NCBI RefSeq assembly: GCF_002163625.1
Contig: NZ_CP020892.1
Coordinates: 3,038,001 to 3,102,000, forward strand
DNA length: 64,000 nucleotides
Direction of reading: 5' to 3'
Origin: Pseudomonas sp. M30-35
GTDB taxonomy: Bacteria; Pseudomonadota; Gammaproteobacteria; Pseudomonadales; Pseudomonadaceae
Shown: piece after piece, positions 8,981 through 21,249 of the stretch
How the letters are laid out: each line of letters opens with the position of its first letter
How positions within the stretch are numbered: position 1 is the first letter of the stretch
The notes under the pieces: generated by a model
Database searches by the model: none
What the model was told of the DNA's origin: nothing
Seen by the model: only the letters and a program-made list of their open reading frames with translations
Program-made: the position numbers and the translations under genes

Positions 8981-9014
8981 AAAAAAAGACGCCCAACTCA
9001 TAGAGCCGGGCGTT
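8981..9014 (-). terminator. Rho-independent terminator of acsA
   Basis: On the minus strand, the stem ACGCCC/GGGCGT (9013-9008 with 8994-8989) is followed by TCTTTTTTT. It lies 38 bp past the acsA stop. Confidence 0.85.
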
Positions 9015-9051
9015 TAAATTACCGCAATTGCTTATTCAGACATGCTCAAGG

Positions 9052-11013
<1,962 letters not shown>

Positions 11014-11213
11014 TAACAACTCCTTAAGCACAAAGGGATTGGTTATTTTTATATTGCCCATTGTGTGACCAGCAGCCCCATTGCAGGCCATTCGACCATG
11101 GTCTTAGCGTGGTGTTACTGTACTTTCGACGGGGGAAATTGAGCGGCAGGGCCTGGTTTGCTTGCCATTACCCTACCCAAAGCACTGCCAAGCGCATTCG
11201 CGAACGAACAGCC

Positions 11214-12095
11214 CTAGCGTCTTCCTTGCTGCCAGGCTGCCGCCAAACCACTCAGGCAAATGATCACAATACCGACCAACGTGCTGCTGTCAGGTACGTG
11301 GGAAAAGACCAGAAAGCCGAGCAAACCTGCAAACACGATCTGGCAGTAGCCAAAGGGTGCCAACAGTGCCGGTGGCGCACTGCGAAACGCTTGAGTCAAA
11401 AACAGATGCGCAGACATGCCACATGTACCCAGCGCCAGCATTAACAGGCCATGAGTAAGGCTGGGAACCTCCCAGAAAAACGGCACCAGCGCACTAACCA
11501 GCAATGTATTAAACAGCCCAGCAAAGAAATTACTGGTTGTTGGCGAATCGATCCCGCTCAGTTTACGGGTCAGAATCTGGTAGCAGCTGAAGCACATCGC
11601 CGAGCAAAACGGCAAGATAATCGCCAGGGTAAACATTTCACCGCCTGGATGGACAATCACCAACACCCCGGCAAAACCGACCAAGACTGCAGCCCACTGG
11701 CGCCGACTCACGGACTCACCAAGCAAGGGCACTGACAATGCCGTCACCAACAGCGGTGCTAAAAAGTTAACCGCGGTAGCCTCAGCCAAGGGAATAAACA
11801 GCAAGCTAGTGGTAAAGAACAGGCTCGTCCCCAGTAAGCAACAAGCACGCAGAGCCTGAAGCCCCGGCCGCTTACTGCGCAAAACACGCAAACCCGACTG
11901 CGGCAGGAATATCCCGGCCATGAGCAAGGTATGCACCACATACCGCGCCCACACCACCATCACGACCGGGTAGAAACCAGACAGATATTTAGACAGCGCA
12001 TCATGACTGGCGAACAAAAACGTCGCCAACAGGATGAGCAGAATCCCTTTAACGGGGTGGCTAGAATTCGACAGCGTTGCGCTGCTGGCACTCAT
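11214..12095 (-). CDS. DMT/EamA family transporter
   Basis: A 293-residue membrane protein with about ten hydrophobic helices arranged as two EamA repeats (about 15-145 and 155-288). The first repeat begins LLATFLFASHDALSKYLSG. These carriers export metabolites, amino acids or drugs, or take up small molecules; the substrate cannot be told from sequence. It stands alone between acsA and an AraC regulator, all on the minus strand. Start ATG 12095 has only a weak ribosome site. Confidence 0.8.
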   Translation of the reverse strand: MSASSATLSNSSHPVKGILLILLATFLFASHDALSKYLSGFYPVVMVVWARYVVHTLLMAGIFLPQSGLRVLRSKRPGLQALRACCLLGTSLFFTTSLLFIPLAEATAVNFLAPLLVTALSVPLLGESVSRRQWAAVLVGFAGVLVIVHPGGEMFTLAIILPFCSAMCFSCYQILTRKLSGIDSPTTSNFFAGLFNTLLVSALVPFFWEVPSLTHGLLMLALGTCGMSAHLFLTQAFRSAPPALLAPFGYCQIVFAGLLGFLVFSHVPDSSTLVGIVIICLSGLAAAWQQGRR

Positions 12096-12305
12096 GCACG
12101 TCTCATTGTTGAACGCAGGTCAGAGCCTACAAAAGATGAATAGGCTGCTAACTATAGTTCAGTGTACTGAGCTGACCAAGTGCTTGAGGTTAATAAAATC
12201 CAATGGCTATCGTTGCCCGTCCGCTCGATACCTTTTCGTCGCCAGCAAAGTCATAGCGCAGCTTGTCTGGCAAGGTTCTGGCAAGCGATCGGTCTGATGG
12301 CTTGA

Positions 12306-13313
12306 TTAGCGGGCCAGCAACTGGCGACGATACTCACCCGGAGTCACGCCAAACCAGCGCTTGCAGGAGCGGTTAAAAACACTTTGCTCGCTGTAGCCAA
12401 GCAGGCCAGCCACCTGCGACATGGGCATATGCCGCTCACTCAAGTAATGCTCGGCCCGGTTACGTCGAACCTGCTCAACCAGCTCATCAAAACGACAACC
12501 TTCTTCAGCGAGACGTCGCTGTAGCAAGCGAGGATGCAACCCTAGCTGAGCAGCAATAATGACAAGGCGGCAGCGGTTGGTCGGCAATAATCGAAAAATC
12601 AGACGATTGACCTGCTCGAGCAAACTCGTCGACTTTTGCGCGCCTATATGGCTTAGGTACTGGACCATTGCGCGGTGCAGGCTGGGGTCTTGTTGTTCAA
12701 TTCGGTGATGTAACTGCGCGGCAGTCAGTACGAACGCATTGACCGGCTGAGCGTCATAAACCGAGGTTTTGAAATAGCGTCGATAGCGCGCTTGCGGCAA
12801 TGGGCTGATGCCACTGAGCAGTACCGTCTGAGCCGCGAATGAGGGGCCAAACAATAAGCGCATGATGTTGTGCGCCACCCCCATGGACAGTTCAACCATC
12901 TGCCTCTGCATATGCACGCCAGGCAGGCGAATATCAACTGCCATTCGCGGCGCATCGGCGACGGTTAAATCCAGATCCAACTCAATTCCAGGGCTGTGAT
13001 AGCCGATAAAGCGCACCAACTCAGCCAACGCTTGCCCAGCTGTTGCGGAGCTGCGCGCAATAATCGCCACAGGCCCGAGAATATGGATGTCTTGATACTC
13101 AGCCATACGCAGACCGAAGTCAGGGCAGTCCAGTTCCTCAGCAGCGCACTCAAGCAACTCGATTAAGGTACGTAATTGGACTGAAGCATCTTCCTCATCG
13201 AGCAGATTTATTGGCACCCGAAACCGCTCTAATAGCCGTATAGGGTCCCCGCCCAGTTCCGTGACCAATTCACGAAAACCAATAAATGAAGTCGTTCTGA
13301 TGAGTGCTGTCAT
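12306..13313 (-). CDS. AraC-family regulator with Arabinose_bd-type N-domain
   Basis: A 335-residue regulator. Residues about 10-195 resemble the N-terminal ligand domain found in OruR-like AraC regulators (LGGDPIRLLERFRVP, then ELVRFIGYHSPGIELDLD); the C-terminal 90 residues hold the two HTHs (RLAEEGCRFDELVEQVRR, then MSQVAGLLGYSEQSVFNRS). It is divergent from a GMC oxidoreductase and likely controls it. The frame extends to a TTG at 13328; ATG 13313 is preferred. The upstream repeat at 13320-13350 abuts the start, suggesting autoregulation. Confidence 0.82.
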   Translation of the reverse strand: MTALIRTTSFIGFRELVTELGGDPIRLLERFRVPINLLDEEDASVQLRTLIELLECAAEELDCPDFGLRMAEYQDIHILGPVAIIARSSATAGQALAELVRFIGYHSPGIELDLDLTVADAPRMAVDIRLPGVHMQRQMVELSMGVAHNIMRLLFGPSFAAQTVLLSGISPLPQARYRRYFKTSVYDAQPVNAFVLTAAQLHHRIEQQDPSLHRAMVQYLSHIGAQKSTSLLEQVNRLIFRLLPTNRCRLVIIAAQLGLHPRLLQRRLAEEGCRFDELVEQVRRNRAEHYLSERHMPMSQVAGLLGYSEQSVFNRSCKRWFGVTPGEYRRQLLAR

Positions 13314-13319
13314 GTCACT

Positions 13320-13350
13320 AAAGATCAATTAAAAGTCGTCAAAGATCAAT
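13320..13350. repeat. Direct repeat AAAGATCAAT, 21-bp spacing (putative AraC-type operator)
   Basis: Two exact copies of AAAGATCAAT at 13320-13329 and 13341-13350, start to start 21 bp, i.e. two helical turns. AraC-family proteins usually bind such direct repeats. It lies in the divergent gap between the AraC gene and the GMC oxidoreductase. Confidence 0.6.
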
Positions 13351-13446
13351 AAAATTATAGCGCATCGGCTAACAATTAATCAGGATCCACTGACTGCATT
13401 GCATCCAATGCGATGTGCCCACAATAATTAAAATTGGGACTTCCTC

Positions 13447-15042
13447 ATGCAATTTGACTACATCATCATTGGTGCCGGCTCAGCAGGTTGTGTACTGGCC
13501 AACCGACTGAGCGCCAACCCTGAAGTGTCCGTGTGTCTGCTTGAGGCAGGTTCCGAAGACACCTCCCCGCTGATTCACACCCCCGTTGGGGTTGCCGCTA
13601 TCTTGCCCACTCGCCATGTTAACTGGGCATTCGACACTACCGCTCAGAAGGGCCTCGACAACCGGATTGGCTACCAACCCCGTGGTAAAACCTTGGGCGG
13701 CAGTAGCTCGATTAACGGCATGATCTATATTCGTGGTGACCGCAGTGACTATGAGGACTGGAAAGCACTGGGCAACGACGGCTGGGGCTATGACGATGTA
13801 CTGCCCTACTTTCGCAAAAGTGAGACCTATCACGGCGGAGCCAATCAGTTTCATGGCGGTGAAGGCGAACTGTTTGTTGACCAACTAGCGCACCACCCAG
13901 TCACCAAAGCCTTTATTGAAGCGGGTATCAGCGCCGGTCATAAGCATAACTCCGACTTCAACGGCGAAGACCAAGAAGGCGTTGGCGCCTACGATGTGAC
14001 CATTCATAACGGCCGTCGCTGGAGCACCGCAACTGCTTTTTTAAAGCCAATCCGCAATCAGCGCAGCAACCTCAAGGTGATCACCGGCGCACTGGCTGAA
14101 CGTATTATTCTTGACGGCAAAAAAGCAGTTGGTGTGTCTATCCGCCTGAAAGGTAAAAGCCAACAGCTCAAAGCACGTAAAGAGGTGCTTCTAAGCGCTG
14201 GCGCATTTGGTAGCCCACACCTGTTGATGCTTTCCGGGATTGGTCGCAAAGAGGACCTGGAGCCGCATGGCATTGCAGTCCTGCATGAGCTGCGCGGAGT
14301 GGGCCAGCAGCTCCAAGACCATCCAGACATGGTGATTTCCTACCGCAGTCCAGATACCTCGTTGCTGGGTGTGTCTATTACCGGCTCGCCCAAAATGGGT
14401 AAAGCGCTGTGGCAGTACACACGGACTAAAACAGGACCATTTGCGAGCAACTGCGCAGAGGGCGGCGCTTTTCTGAAAACTGACCCAGCCCTTGACCGGC
14501 CCGATGTTCAGTTGCACTCAGTGATTGCCTTGATTGATGATCACAACCGTAAACTGCATTGGGGCCACGGTTTCAGCTGCCACATTTGCGTGCTGAGACC
14601 CAAGAGCGTCGGCAGCGTGGGGCTAAATTCAAGCGACCCGGCAGCTCCACCCAAAATCGACCCTAATCTGCTTGGCCATGAGGATGATCTCAAAACCCTG
14701 CTCAAGGGTTATCGCATGGCGCAAGAGATCATCAAACAAGCGCCGATGGCTGCTTATCAGCTCAAGGATATATACGGCACCGATACGCAAACAGACGAAG
14801 AACTGCTGCAAAGTATTCGTTCGCGTGCAGACAGTATTTATCACCCGGTTGGCACCTGCAAAATGGGCAGCGATGACAACGCAGTGGTCGATAACCACTT
14901 ACGTGTGCATGGTATCGACAACCTTCGCGTGATTGATGCATCCGTAATGCCGACGCTGGTTGGCGGCAACACCAACGCTGGCACAATCATGATTGCAGAA
15001 CGGGCCGCTGAGTGGCTAACTCAGGCTGAAACCAGCGTTTGA
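13447..15042 (+). CDS. GMC family FAD-dependent oxidoreductase (choline/alcohol dehydrogenase-like)
   Basis: A 531-residue flavoenzyme. The FAD-binding GAGSAG is at residues 9-14; the first GMC signature lies in PRGKTLGGSSSINGMIYIRG (about 78-97); the second in LSAGAFGSPHLLMLSGIG; catalytic region HPVGTCKMG near 475 and NTNAGTIMIAE near the C-terminus. Relatives oxidise alcohols, choline or polyethylene glycol, passing electrons to the respiratory chain; substrate uncertain. Starts at ATG 13447, transcribed away from the AraC regulator, and ends at a strong terminator. No betaine aldehyde dehydrogenase sits beside it, which argues against a dedicated choline pathway. Confidence 0.87.
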   Translation: MQFDYIIIGAGSAGCVLANRLSANPEVSVCLLEAGSEDTSPLIHTPVGVAAILPTRHVNWAFDTTAQKGLDNRIGYQPRGKTLGGSSSINGMIYIRGDRSDYEDWKALGNDGWGYDDVLPYFRKSETYHGGANQFHGGEGELFVDQLAHHPVTKAFIEAGISAGHKHNSDFNGEDQEGVGAYDVTIHNGRRWSTATAFLKPIRNQRSNLKVITGALAERIILDGKKAVGVSIRLKGKSQQLKARKEVLLSAGAFGSPHLLMLSGIGRKEDLEPHGIAVLHELRGVGQQLQDHPDMVISYRSPDTSLLGVSITGSPKMGKALWQYTRTKTGPFASNCAEGGAFLKTDPALDRPDVQLHSVIALIDDHNRKLHWGHGFSCHICVLRPKSVGSVGLNSSDPAAPPKIDPNLLGHEDDLKTLLKGYRMAQEIIKQAPMAAYQLKDIYGTDTQTDEELLQSIRSRADSIYHPVGTCKMGSDDNAVVDNHLRVHGIDNLRVIDASVMPTLVGGNTNAGTIMIAERAAEWLTQAETSV

Positions 15043-15060
15043 GCAAATGTTGTACCCATA

Positions 15061-15090
15061 AAAAAACCGGCAATGATTGCCGGTTTTTTT
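15061..15090 (+). terminator. Bidirectional terminator after the GMC gene
   Basis: AAAAAACCGGCAAT/ATTGCCGGTTTTTT-type stem with T-runs on both strands, between the GMC gene (+) and sthA (-). Confidence 0.93.
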
Positions 15091-15191
15091 ATTTAAGCCT
15101 AATCAGTAACTCTCCCGATTCGGCCATTGCCAATCCTTTGAGTTACTGAACGGGTCATCCCCAACCGGCTCAGGCCACCGGTCGGAGCCGG

Positions 15192-16586
15192 TCAAAAAAG
15201 CCGGTTGAGGCCATCGAACGCAGCAACCCGGTAGGCTTCAGCCATGGTCGGGTAGTTGAAGGTGGTATTGACGAAATACTTAAGCGTATTCGCTTCACCT
15301 TTCTGGTTCATGATCGCCTGACCAATGTGCACGATCTCCGAGGCTTGATAACCGAAGCAGTGTACGCCTAGAACCTCAAGGGTTTCACGGTGGAACAAAA
15401 TCTTCAGCATGCCGACCGGCTCACTGGAAATCTGTGCGCGGGCCATGCCTTTGAAAAACGCCTTACCGACTTCGTAAGGGATTTTATCCTGGGTCAGTTC
15501 CCGCTCGTTCTTACCGATCGAGCTAATTTCAGGAATGGTGTAAATGCCGGTTGGCACATCATTGACGAAACGCCAGCTGTCGTTTTCAACAATGCTCCCA
15601 GAAGCTGAACGGCCCTGGTCAAAAGCAGCACTTGCCAAACTTGGCCAACCGATCACATCACCGGCTGCATAGATGTTTGGCACAGTTGTGCGGTAATGCT
15701 CATCAACATCCAGCTGGCCACGACCATTGGCCTTGAGACCAATGTTTTCCAATGCCAGCTTGTCGGTGTTACCGGTACGACCGTTACACCAGAGCAAAGC
15801 ATCTGCCTTGATTTTCTTACCTGACTTCAGGTGCAGTACAACACCGTTATCGACACCTTCGATGCGCTCATACTCTTCATTGTGGCGAATCAAGACATTG
15901 GTGTTGCGCAGGTGATAACTCAAGGCATCGGAGATTTCAGGATCAAGGAAGCTGAGCAGTTGATCGCGGTTGTCGATCAGATCGACCAATACGCCAAGGC
16001 CGCTGAAGATCGATGCGTACTCACAACCAATCACCCCTGCCCCGTAAATGATCAAGCGACGTGGCGTGTGGCTCAAGGTCAGGATGGTGTCGCTATCATA
16101 AACCCGCGGGTGGGTAAAATCAACACCATCCGGACGGTATGGACGCGAGCCGGTGGCAATGACGATGTCCTTGGCGACCAGTTTCTCAACCGCACCATTT
16201 GGGCAAACCACTTCAATCGTGTGCTCATCGGCAAAGCTTGCCGTGCCATGAAACACGTCAATACGATTACGTGCGTAGTAACCAGTGCGTGAAGAAACCT
16301 GCTTGGAGATAACCCGCTCGGCGCTTTTCAGGACGTCCGGGAAAGAGAACCAACGCGGCTCGCCAATCTGGCGAAACATCGGGTTGGTGTTGAACTGCAT
16401 GATCTGACGAACCGAGTGACGCAAGGCCTTGGAGGGCACGGTCCCCAAGTGAGTGCTGTTGCCACCCACTTCGCGGCGACTGTCGATCACAGCAACTTTG
16501 CGCCCGGCTTTTACCGCGTTCATTGCTGCGCCTTCACCCGCTGGGCCGGAACCCAATACCACTACGTCGTAGTTGTAGACCGCCAT
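15192..16586 (-). CDS. sthA: Soluble pyridine nucleotide transhydrogenase
   Basis: A 464-residue cytoplasmic flavoprotein that exchanges reducing equivalents between NADPH and NAD+. FAD motif [13 protein letters not shown] is at the N-terminus, the NAD(P) motif [18 protein letters not shown] in the middle (about 180), and an FAD loop [19 protein letters not shown] near 300. It belongs to the disulfide reductase family, but the redox Cys pair is missing: the site reads [17 protein letters not shown], as in true SthA enzymes. It lies 105 bp downstream of the nqr/apbE/nqrM operon, on the same strand. Confidence 0.96.
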   Translation of the reverse strand: MAVYNYDVVVLGSGPAGEGAAMNAVKAGRKVAVIDSRREVGGNSTHLGTVPSKALRHSVRQIMQFNTNPMFRQIGEPRWFSFPDVLKSAERVISKQVSSRTGYYARNRIDVFHGTASFADEHTIEVVCPNGAVEKLVAKDIVIATGSRPYRPDGVDFTHPRVYDSDTILTLSHTPRRLIIYGAGVIGCEYASIFSGLGVLVDLIDNRDQLLSFLDPEISDALSYHLRNTNVLIRHNEEYERIEGVDNGVVLHLKSGKKIKADALLWCNGRTGNTDKLALENIGLKANGRGQLDVDEHYRTTVPNIYAAGDVIGWPSLASAAFDQGRSASGSIVENDSWRFVNDVPTGIYTIPEISSIGKNERELTQDKIPYEVGKAFFKGMARAQISSEPVGMLKILFHRETLEVLGVHCFGYQASEIVHIGQAIMNQKGEANTLKYFVNTTFNYPTMAEAYRVAAFDGLNRLF

Positions 16587-16690
16587 GTTTACTCCTCAAA
16601 TCACACCGCAGCGCATTCTCTACACTGGCGGCAGGGCCAACACTGCCATTGCAGCTTGGCAATCAGAAACTTGTGTACGCTAAACCACTG

Positions 16691-16918
16691 CTAAATCTTG
16701 GTTGCGTCATAAGCCAGCGTGGTTTGTTTAGCTGGGTCAACACTGTTCACTTCTTCGCACTTCTCACGGCTACCGCCACAAATCGAGCACTCTTTTTCGA
16801 TGCCCAAATTAGCGATACCGCCGCACGAACCAGCGATGGGTTTACGGCCCATGATGACACCAACTGCCATCATCGAAACCACCAGCAACATCACCAAAAA
16901 TACGATTACAAAAGTCAT
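16691..16918 (-). CDS. nqrM: NqrM, Na+-NQR maturation factor
   Basis: A 75-residue protein with an N-terminal membrane helix (about 2-24) and a cysteine-rich cytoplasmic part (GSCGG, then KECSICGGSREKCEE) ending in a short tail. NqrM is required to install the iron centre in the NqrD/NqrE membrane pair. Its ATG overlaps the apbE stop by 4 bp, so it is translated with the nqr operon, of which it is the last gene. Confidence 0.92.
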   Translation of the reverse strand: MTFVIVFLVMLLVVSMMAVGVIMGRKPIAGSCGGIANLGIEKECSICGGSREKCEEVNSVDPAKQTTLAYDATKI

Positions 16919-17940
16919 TGCTCTTCTCCTGCAGCAAAAAGCTGCTCGAATGCAGGGCTGCTATTGGTGACGAAGGCTTCGCCTTCACGGGTCACGAAAA
17001 ACGCAGCAACACCTGCCTCTCTAGCGTAAGCCATACCGCGCTCAGGCCCAAGCACCATCAACAACGTCGACAAACCATCAGCCATCAAGGTTGAACGATT
17101 CGCCACTGTTACCGAGGCCAACTTGTGGGTAATCGGCGCGCCTGTTTGCGGATCAATGGTATGCGAGTAACGCACACCGTTTTCTTCAAAATAATTACGG
17201 TAATCGCCCGAGGTAGAAATACCGTAACCGTCGAGCTCAAGGACTTTTTGCGACACGCGCTCATCATCGCGTGGCGCCTCGATGGCTATACGCCAAGGCT
17301 GACCATCAGGCTTTTTACCCGCGGCCTTTAGCTCGCCAGTCGCTTCGACCAAATAGCTGGTGATACCCAGTTCCTTGAGTCGCTTAATAATCTTATCGAC
17401 CGTATAACCTGCAGCAATGCTGTTGAAGTCGAGCTGAATGCCGACATCTTTACACAACGACTGCCCGTCGATATGCAGGTGCTGATGACCAATGTGCTTA
17501 CGCGCCTCGGTTACCTGCTCAGGAGTTGGGACTTTCTCAGCCCTGGCCTTTGGACCAAACCCCCAGAGATTGAGCAACGGCTCAAGGGTCAGGTCAAACG
17601 CCCCGTCACTTTGCTCAGACAACTCACCGCCCACTCGAACCAACTCAAGCATGCCTTCTGGTAGCTGCATGCAACTGCCAGCGGGGGCCTGGTTGAACTC
17701 GGATACAAGCGAATCATCACGGTAGGTCGACATTTGTTTATCGACCTCGGCAAGAATCGCCTCGGTCTGTGCTTTGACCTCGGCAACGTCAGGCGTAGCG
17801 TCAGTGTGAACGTACTTAACACTGTACGAACTGCCCATGGTTGGGCCGCCAAACTCTTCTACCCGGTCCGAAAACCAGCAGCCCGTTAGGGCTGCCGCCA
17901 AGGCGACAGCAATAACGGGCTGTAGTACAGCGTGTTTCAT
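16915..17940 (-). CDS. apbE: ApbE, FAD:protein FMN transferase
   Basis: A 341-residue lipoprotein-like enzyme that transfers FMN from FAD to threonines of NqrB and NqrC. The signal sequence ends in a lipobox (AAALTGC at about 14-20); the catalytic fold shows GGPTMGSSYSVKY, LEPLLNLWGFGP, GIQLDFNSIAAGYTVDKI and the FAD motif region GYGISTSGDYRNYF. The frame is open to 18039, but ATG 17940 starts the signal peptide, 2 bp after the nqrF stop. Its presence here fits the flavinylation sites seen in NqrB and NqrC. Confidence 0.94.
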   Translation of the reverse strand: MKHAVLQPVIAVALAAALTGCWFSDRVEEFGGPTMGSSYSVKYVHTDATPDVAEVKAQTEAILAEVDKQMSTYRDDSLVSEFNQAPAGSCMQLPEGMLELVRVGGELSEQSDGAFDLTLEPLLNLWGFGPKARAEKVPTPEQVTEARKHIGHQHLHIDGQSLCKDVGIQLDFNSIAAGYTVDKIIKRLKELGITSYLVEATGELKAAGKKPDGQPWRIAIEAPRDDERVSQKVLELDGYGISTSGDYRNYFEENGVRYSHTIDPQTGAPITHKLASVTVANRSTLMADGLSTLLMVLGPERGMAYAREAGVAAFFVTREGEAFVTNSSPAFEQLFAAGEEQ

Positions 17941-17942
17941 GA

Positions 17943-19166
17943 TCAACCGCCGAAGTCGTCGAGGAGGATATTTTCCTGCTCTACACCTAAATCGATCAGC
18001 ATCTTGATCACTGCGGCGTTCATCATTGGTGGGCCGCACATGTAGAACTCACAATCTTCTGGAGCCGGATGGTCCTTCAGATAGTTCTCGTACAACACAT
18101 TGTGGATGAAGCCTTTCAGACCAGTCCAGTTATCTTCCGGCTGCGGATCAGACAACGCCAAGTGCCACTGAAAGTTTGAGTTCTCAGCCTGCAACTGATC
18201 GTACTCTTCGTTGTAGAACGCCTCACGCATGGAGCGTGCGCCGTACCAGAAGCTGATCTTGCGCGTCGACTTCAAACGCTTGAGTTGGTCGAAGATGTGC
18301 GAACGCATTGGCGCCATACCCGCACCACCACCGATAAACACCATCTCTGCGTCAGTCTCTTTGGCGAAGAACTCACCAAATGGTCCGTAAACAGTGATTT
18401 TATCGCCCGGTTTGAGGCTGAACACATACGAAGACATCTGACCCGGTGGCAAGTGATCCTTGCCTGGTGGCGGCGATGCGATACGGATGTTGAACTTCAC
18501 CAGACCGACTTCTTCTGGGTAGTTGGCCATCGAGTAGGCGCGAATGACTGTCTCTTCAACCTTTGACACGTACTTCCACTGGTTGAATTTGTCCCAGTCG
18601 CCGCGATATTCCTCTTGAATATCGAAGTCTTTGTAATGCACTTCGTGCGGTGGGCACTCAAGCTGTACGTAACCACCTGCGCGGAAGTCAACGCTCTCGC
18701 CTTCTGGCAATTTGAGCGTCAGCTCCTTAATGAAGGTGGCAACGTTAGGATTGGACTCTACAGTGCACTCCCACTTCTTCACACCGAAGACTTCTTCCGG
18801 CACTTCAATCTTCATGTCCTGCTTGACGGCAGCCTGACATGACAAGCGCCAGCCTTCTTTGGCTTCACGACGCGTGAAATGCGACTCTTCAGTGGAAAGC
18901 ATTTCGCCACCGCCAGAAGAAATCACACACTTGCATTGGGCGCAGGTACCGCCGCCACCACAAGCAGATGACAAAAACACATTATTGGCAGCCAAGGTTT
19001 GCAGCAATTTGCCGCCCGCCGGGACTACGATGGTCTTTTCACCGTTGATTTCGATGCTCACGTCACCACTGGAAACCAGCTTGGCGCGCGCCATCAGGAT
19101 AATCACTACCAACGCCAGAACGATGGCGGTGAACATGCCTATTGCGAGAAAAATTTCGTAATTCAT
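17943..19166 (-). CDS. nqrF: NqrF, NADH-oxidising subunit of Na+-NQR
   Basis: A 407-residue subunit: one N-terminal membrane helix (about 5-26), a plant-type 2Fe-2S domain with [16 protein letters not shown] (about 68-83) and Cys in RLSCQ, then a ferredoxin-reductase module with the FAD motif RAYSMANYP and NADH-binding [12 protein letters not shown]. It takes electrons from NADH and passes them towards NqrB/C. The gene lies between nqrE and apbE, 15 bp after nqrE. Confidence 0.97.
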   Translation of the reverse strand: MNYEIFLAIGMFTAIVLALVVIILMARAKLVSSGDVSIEINGEKTIVVPAGGKLLQTLAANNVFLSSACGGGGTCAQCKCVISSGGGEMLSTEESHFTRREAKEGWRLSCQAAVKQDMKIEVPEEVFGVKKWECTVESNPNVATFIKELTLKLPEGESVDFRAGGYVQLECPPHEVHYKDFDIQEEYRGDWDKFNQWKYVSKVEETVIRAYSMANYPEEVGLVKFNIRIASPPPGKDHLPPGQMSSYVFSLKPGDKITVYGPFGEFFAKETDAEMVFIGGGAGMAPMRSHIFDQLKRLKSTRKISFWYGARSMREAFYNEEYDQLQAENSNFQWHLALSDPQPEDNWTGLKGFIHNVLYENYLKDHPAPEDCEFYMCGPPMMNAAVIKMLIDLGVEQENILLDDFGG

Positions 19167-19181
19167 CTGTTCATCCCGTCC

Positions 19182-19790
19182 TTACAACTGCACGCCAGAG
19201 AAGGACATGAAGCCCAGAGACATCAAGCCGATGGTGATGAAGGTAATACCCAAACCCTGCAAACCAGCCGGTACGTCACTGTACTTGAGCTTCTCGCGAA
19301 TCCCTGCCAGAGCGGCAATCGCCAGCGCCCAGGACAAGCCCGAACCGAAACCATAAACGGTACTTTCAGCCAGGTTGTAATCACGTTGCACCATGAACAA
19401 GGTACCGCCCATGATCGCGCAGTTAACCGTGATCAGTGGCAAAAACACACCCAAGGCGTTGTACAGCGCGGGTACGTACTTATCCAAGAGCATTTCAAGG
19501 ATTTGCACGATGGCCGCAATTACACCGATGTAGCTGAGCAGACCCAGAAAGCTCAGGTCCACTTCAGGCAGACCAGCCCACGCCAGTGCGCCGTCTTTGA
19601 GCAGGTAGGTGTAGATCAGGTTGTTGGCTGGAACGGTGATGACCTGCACCACGATTACAGCGATACCCAGACCAATCGCAGTCTCTACTTTCTTCGAGAT
19701 CGCGATAAAGGTGCACATGCCCAGGAAGAAGGCTAAGGCCATGTTCTCAACGAACACCGCTTTAGCCAGCAGGCTCAGATAATGTTCCAT
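19182..19790 (-). CDS. nqrE: NqrE, Na+-NQR membrane subunit
   Basis: A 202-residue integral membrane protein with six hydrophobic helices (NqrDE/RnfAE family). It pairs with NqrD around a membrane iron centre; the expected cysteines are in [12 protein letters not shown] and [13 protein letters not shown]. The start codon overlaps the nqrD stop by one base (TAATG), which implies coupled translation. Confidence 0.96.
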   Translation of the reverse strand: MEHYLSLLAKAVFVENMALAFFLGMCTFIAISKKVETAIGLGIAVIVVQVITVPANNLIYTYLLKDGALAWAGLPEVDLSFLGLLSYIGVIAAIVQILEMLLDKYVPALYNALGVFLPLITVNCAIMGGTLFMVQRDYNLAESTVYGFGSGLSWALAIAALAGIREKLKYSDVPAGLQGLGITFITIGLMSLGFMSFSGVQL

Positions 19791-20458
19791 TAATAAGCCT
19801 CCTTATTCGAGACCTGTGGCGCCATTTTGAAGCTTGGCTTTTCCACTTGATCTTTCTTCCAGCTACGAATGCCCCAGATAAACAGGCCGATCAGGAAGAA
19901 CGCCGAAGGTGGCAGCAGCAACATGCCGTTAGGCTGATACCAACCGCCGTCGTTGATAACCGGAAGGATTTCAAAGCCCAGCAGCTTACCGGCACCAAAT
20001 AGCTCACGAATGATGCCGAGAGCAATCAACATGGCGCTGTAACCCAGACCGTTACCGATACCATCGAAGAACGACAGCACTGGCGGGTTCTGCATGGCAA
20101 AGGCTTCAGCACGGCCCATTACGATACAGTTGGTGATGATCAGGCCGATAAATACCGACAGCTGTTTCGACAGGCTAAAGGCAAACGCCTTGAGCACCTG
20201 ATCAACCAGGATTACCAAGGATGCAATAATCACCATCTGCACAATCATGCGGATCGAGCTTGGGATCTGACTGCGGATCATCGAGATAAACAGGTTGGAG
20301 AACCCGGTTACCAAGGTCAAAGCGATCGACATAACCAGTGCGGTCTTCAGGTTCGAGGTTACCGCCAGCGCGGAACAGATACCCAGAATCTGCAAACCAA
20401 TCGGGTTGTTGTTGAAGATCGGATTGAGCAGGACCTCTTTAATAGTCGGCTGCGACAT
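19790..20458 (-). CDS. nqrD: NqrD, Na+-NQR membrane subunit
   Basis: A 222-residue membrane protein, partner of NqrE, with six helices and conserved Cys in [19 protein letters not shown] and [16 protein letters not shown], expected to bind the shared iron centre. The frame opens at a TTG (20464), but ATG 20458 begins the conserved N-terminus [15 protein letters not shown], 2 bp after the nqrC stop. Confidence 0.95.
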   Translation of the reverse strand: MSQPTIKEVLLNPIFNNNPIGLQILGICSALAVTSNLKTALVMSIALTLVTGFSNLFISMIRSQIPSSIRMIVQMVIIASLVILVDQVLKAFAFSLSKQLSVFIGLIITNCIVMGRAEAFAMQNPPVLSFFDGIGNGLGYSAMLIALGIIRELFGAGKLLGFEILPVINDGGWYQPNGMLLLPPSAFFLIGLFIWGIRSWKKDQVEKPSFKMAPQVSNKEAY

Positions 20459-20460
20459 GA

Positions 20461-21249
20461 TCAAGCCTCCCCTGCGTTCAATTTAGTGAGAAACGGACCA
20501 AAACCTTGTTCACCCATCCAGAACTTCAACAGGTGATCAACGCCATTACTGGTCAGTGTTGCCCCGGCGAGTGCGTCAACCTGATGCACGGCTTTCGGGC
20601 TTTTCGGGTCGACACCACCTTTAACCACAGAAATAGCTACTTTGCCATCGTCTGAGTAAACGGTTTTGCCTGGCCACAAGGCCTTCCATTTCGGGTTATC
20701 AACTTCGCCGCCCAAACCTGGGGTTTCAGCATGCTGATAAAAACCAAAGCCACTTACAGTGTCGAGATCATCTTGCAGCGCGATAAAACCGTACAGCGTC
20801 GACCACAGGCCTTGCCCGCGAATCGGCAATACGACTTTATCCAGCTTGCCGTCTGTCTCAACCAAGTAAACGATGGTGTAGCGCTCACGGCGCTTGATCT
20901 TGGCGAAATCTTGCTCAGGCTCTAGAGCAATTGACTCGCTCGGATCTTTCGCACCTTGCAGTGGTTCGTACTTGAGCGGGTCTTTAGCGTCGCTGAATGT
21001 ACCGGTTTGCAGGTCAACAATCTTTGCCGTAATACGCCCGTCAAACAGCGCTTTGACTTCTTTACCGCTCATCTCTGGATTACCCAGACCGGCGATAGCC
21101 AGAATGCTGCGCTGCTTGTCCAGCAGACGGTTGTCCTGCTGCGCTGGTTTCAGCGCAATTGCGGCACCGGCAACAAATACCGAGCACACCAGGCAAACCA
21201 GCAGGGCCACCAGCAACGTACGTGCGGTGGATTCTTTTTGACTAGACAT
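20461..21249 (-). CDS. nqrC: NqrC, FMN-carrying subunit of Na+-NQR
   Basis: A 262-residue subunit with one N-terminal helix (about 11-34) and a periplasmic FMN domain. The flavinylation motif [12 protein letters not shown] places the FMN on Thr231, the residue ApbE should modify. [16 protein letters not shown] is typical of the family. Overlaps nqrB by 8 bp and is followed by nqrD after 2 bp. Confidence 0.96.
   Translation of the reverse strand: MSSQKESTARTLLVALLVCLVCSVFVAGAAIALKPAQQDNRLLDKQRSILAIAGLGNPEMSGKEVKALFDGRITAKIVDLQTGTFSDAKDPLKYEPLQGAKDPSESIALEPEQDFAKIKRRERYTIVYLVETDGKLDKVVLPIRGQGLWSTLYGFIALQDDLDTVSGFGFYQHAETPGLGGEVDNPKWKALWPGKTVYSDDGKVAISVVKGGVDPKSPKAVHQVDALAGATLTSNGVDHLLKFWMGEQGFGPFLTKLNAGEA

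Larger units (their letters stand above)
8494..9051. other. Intergenic region, 558 bp, with AT-rich core
   Basis: Sits between acsA (ends 9052) and aotJ (starts 8493), both on the minus strand. It holds the aot promoter with an ArgR-like site near 8628-8670 and the acsA terminator at 8981-9014. The stretch from about 8740 to 8870 is clearly AT-rich compared with its surroundings and carries no gene. Confidence 0.6.
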
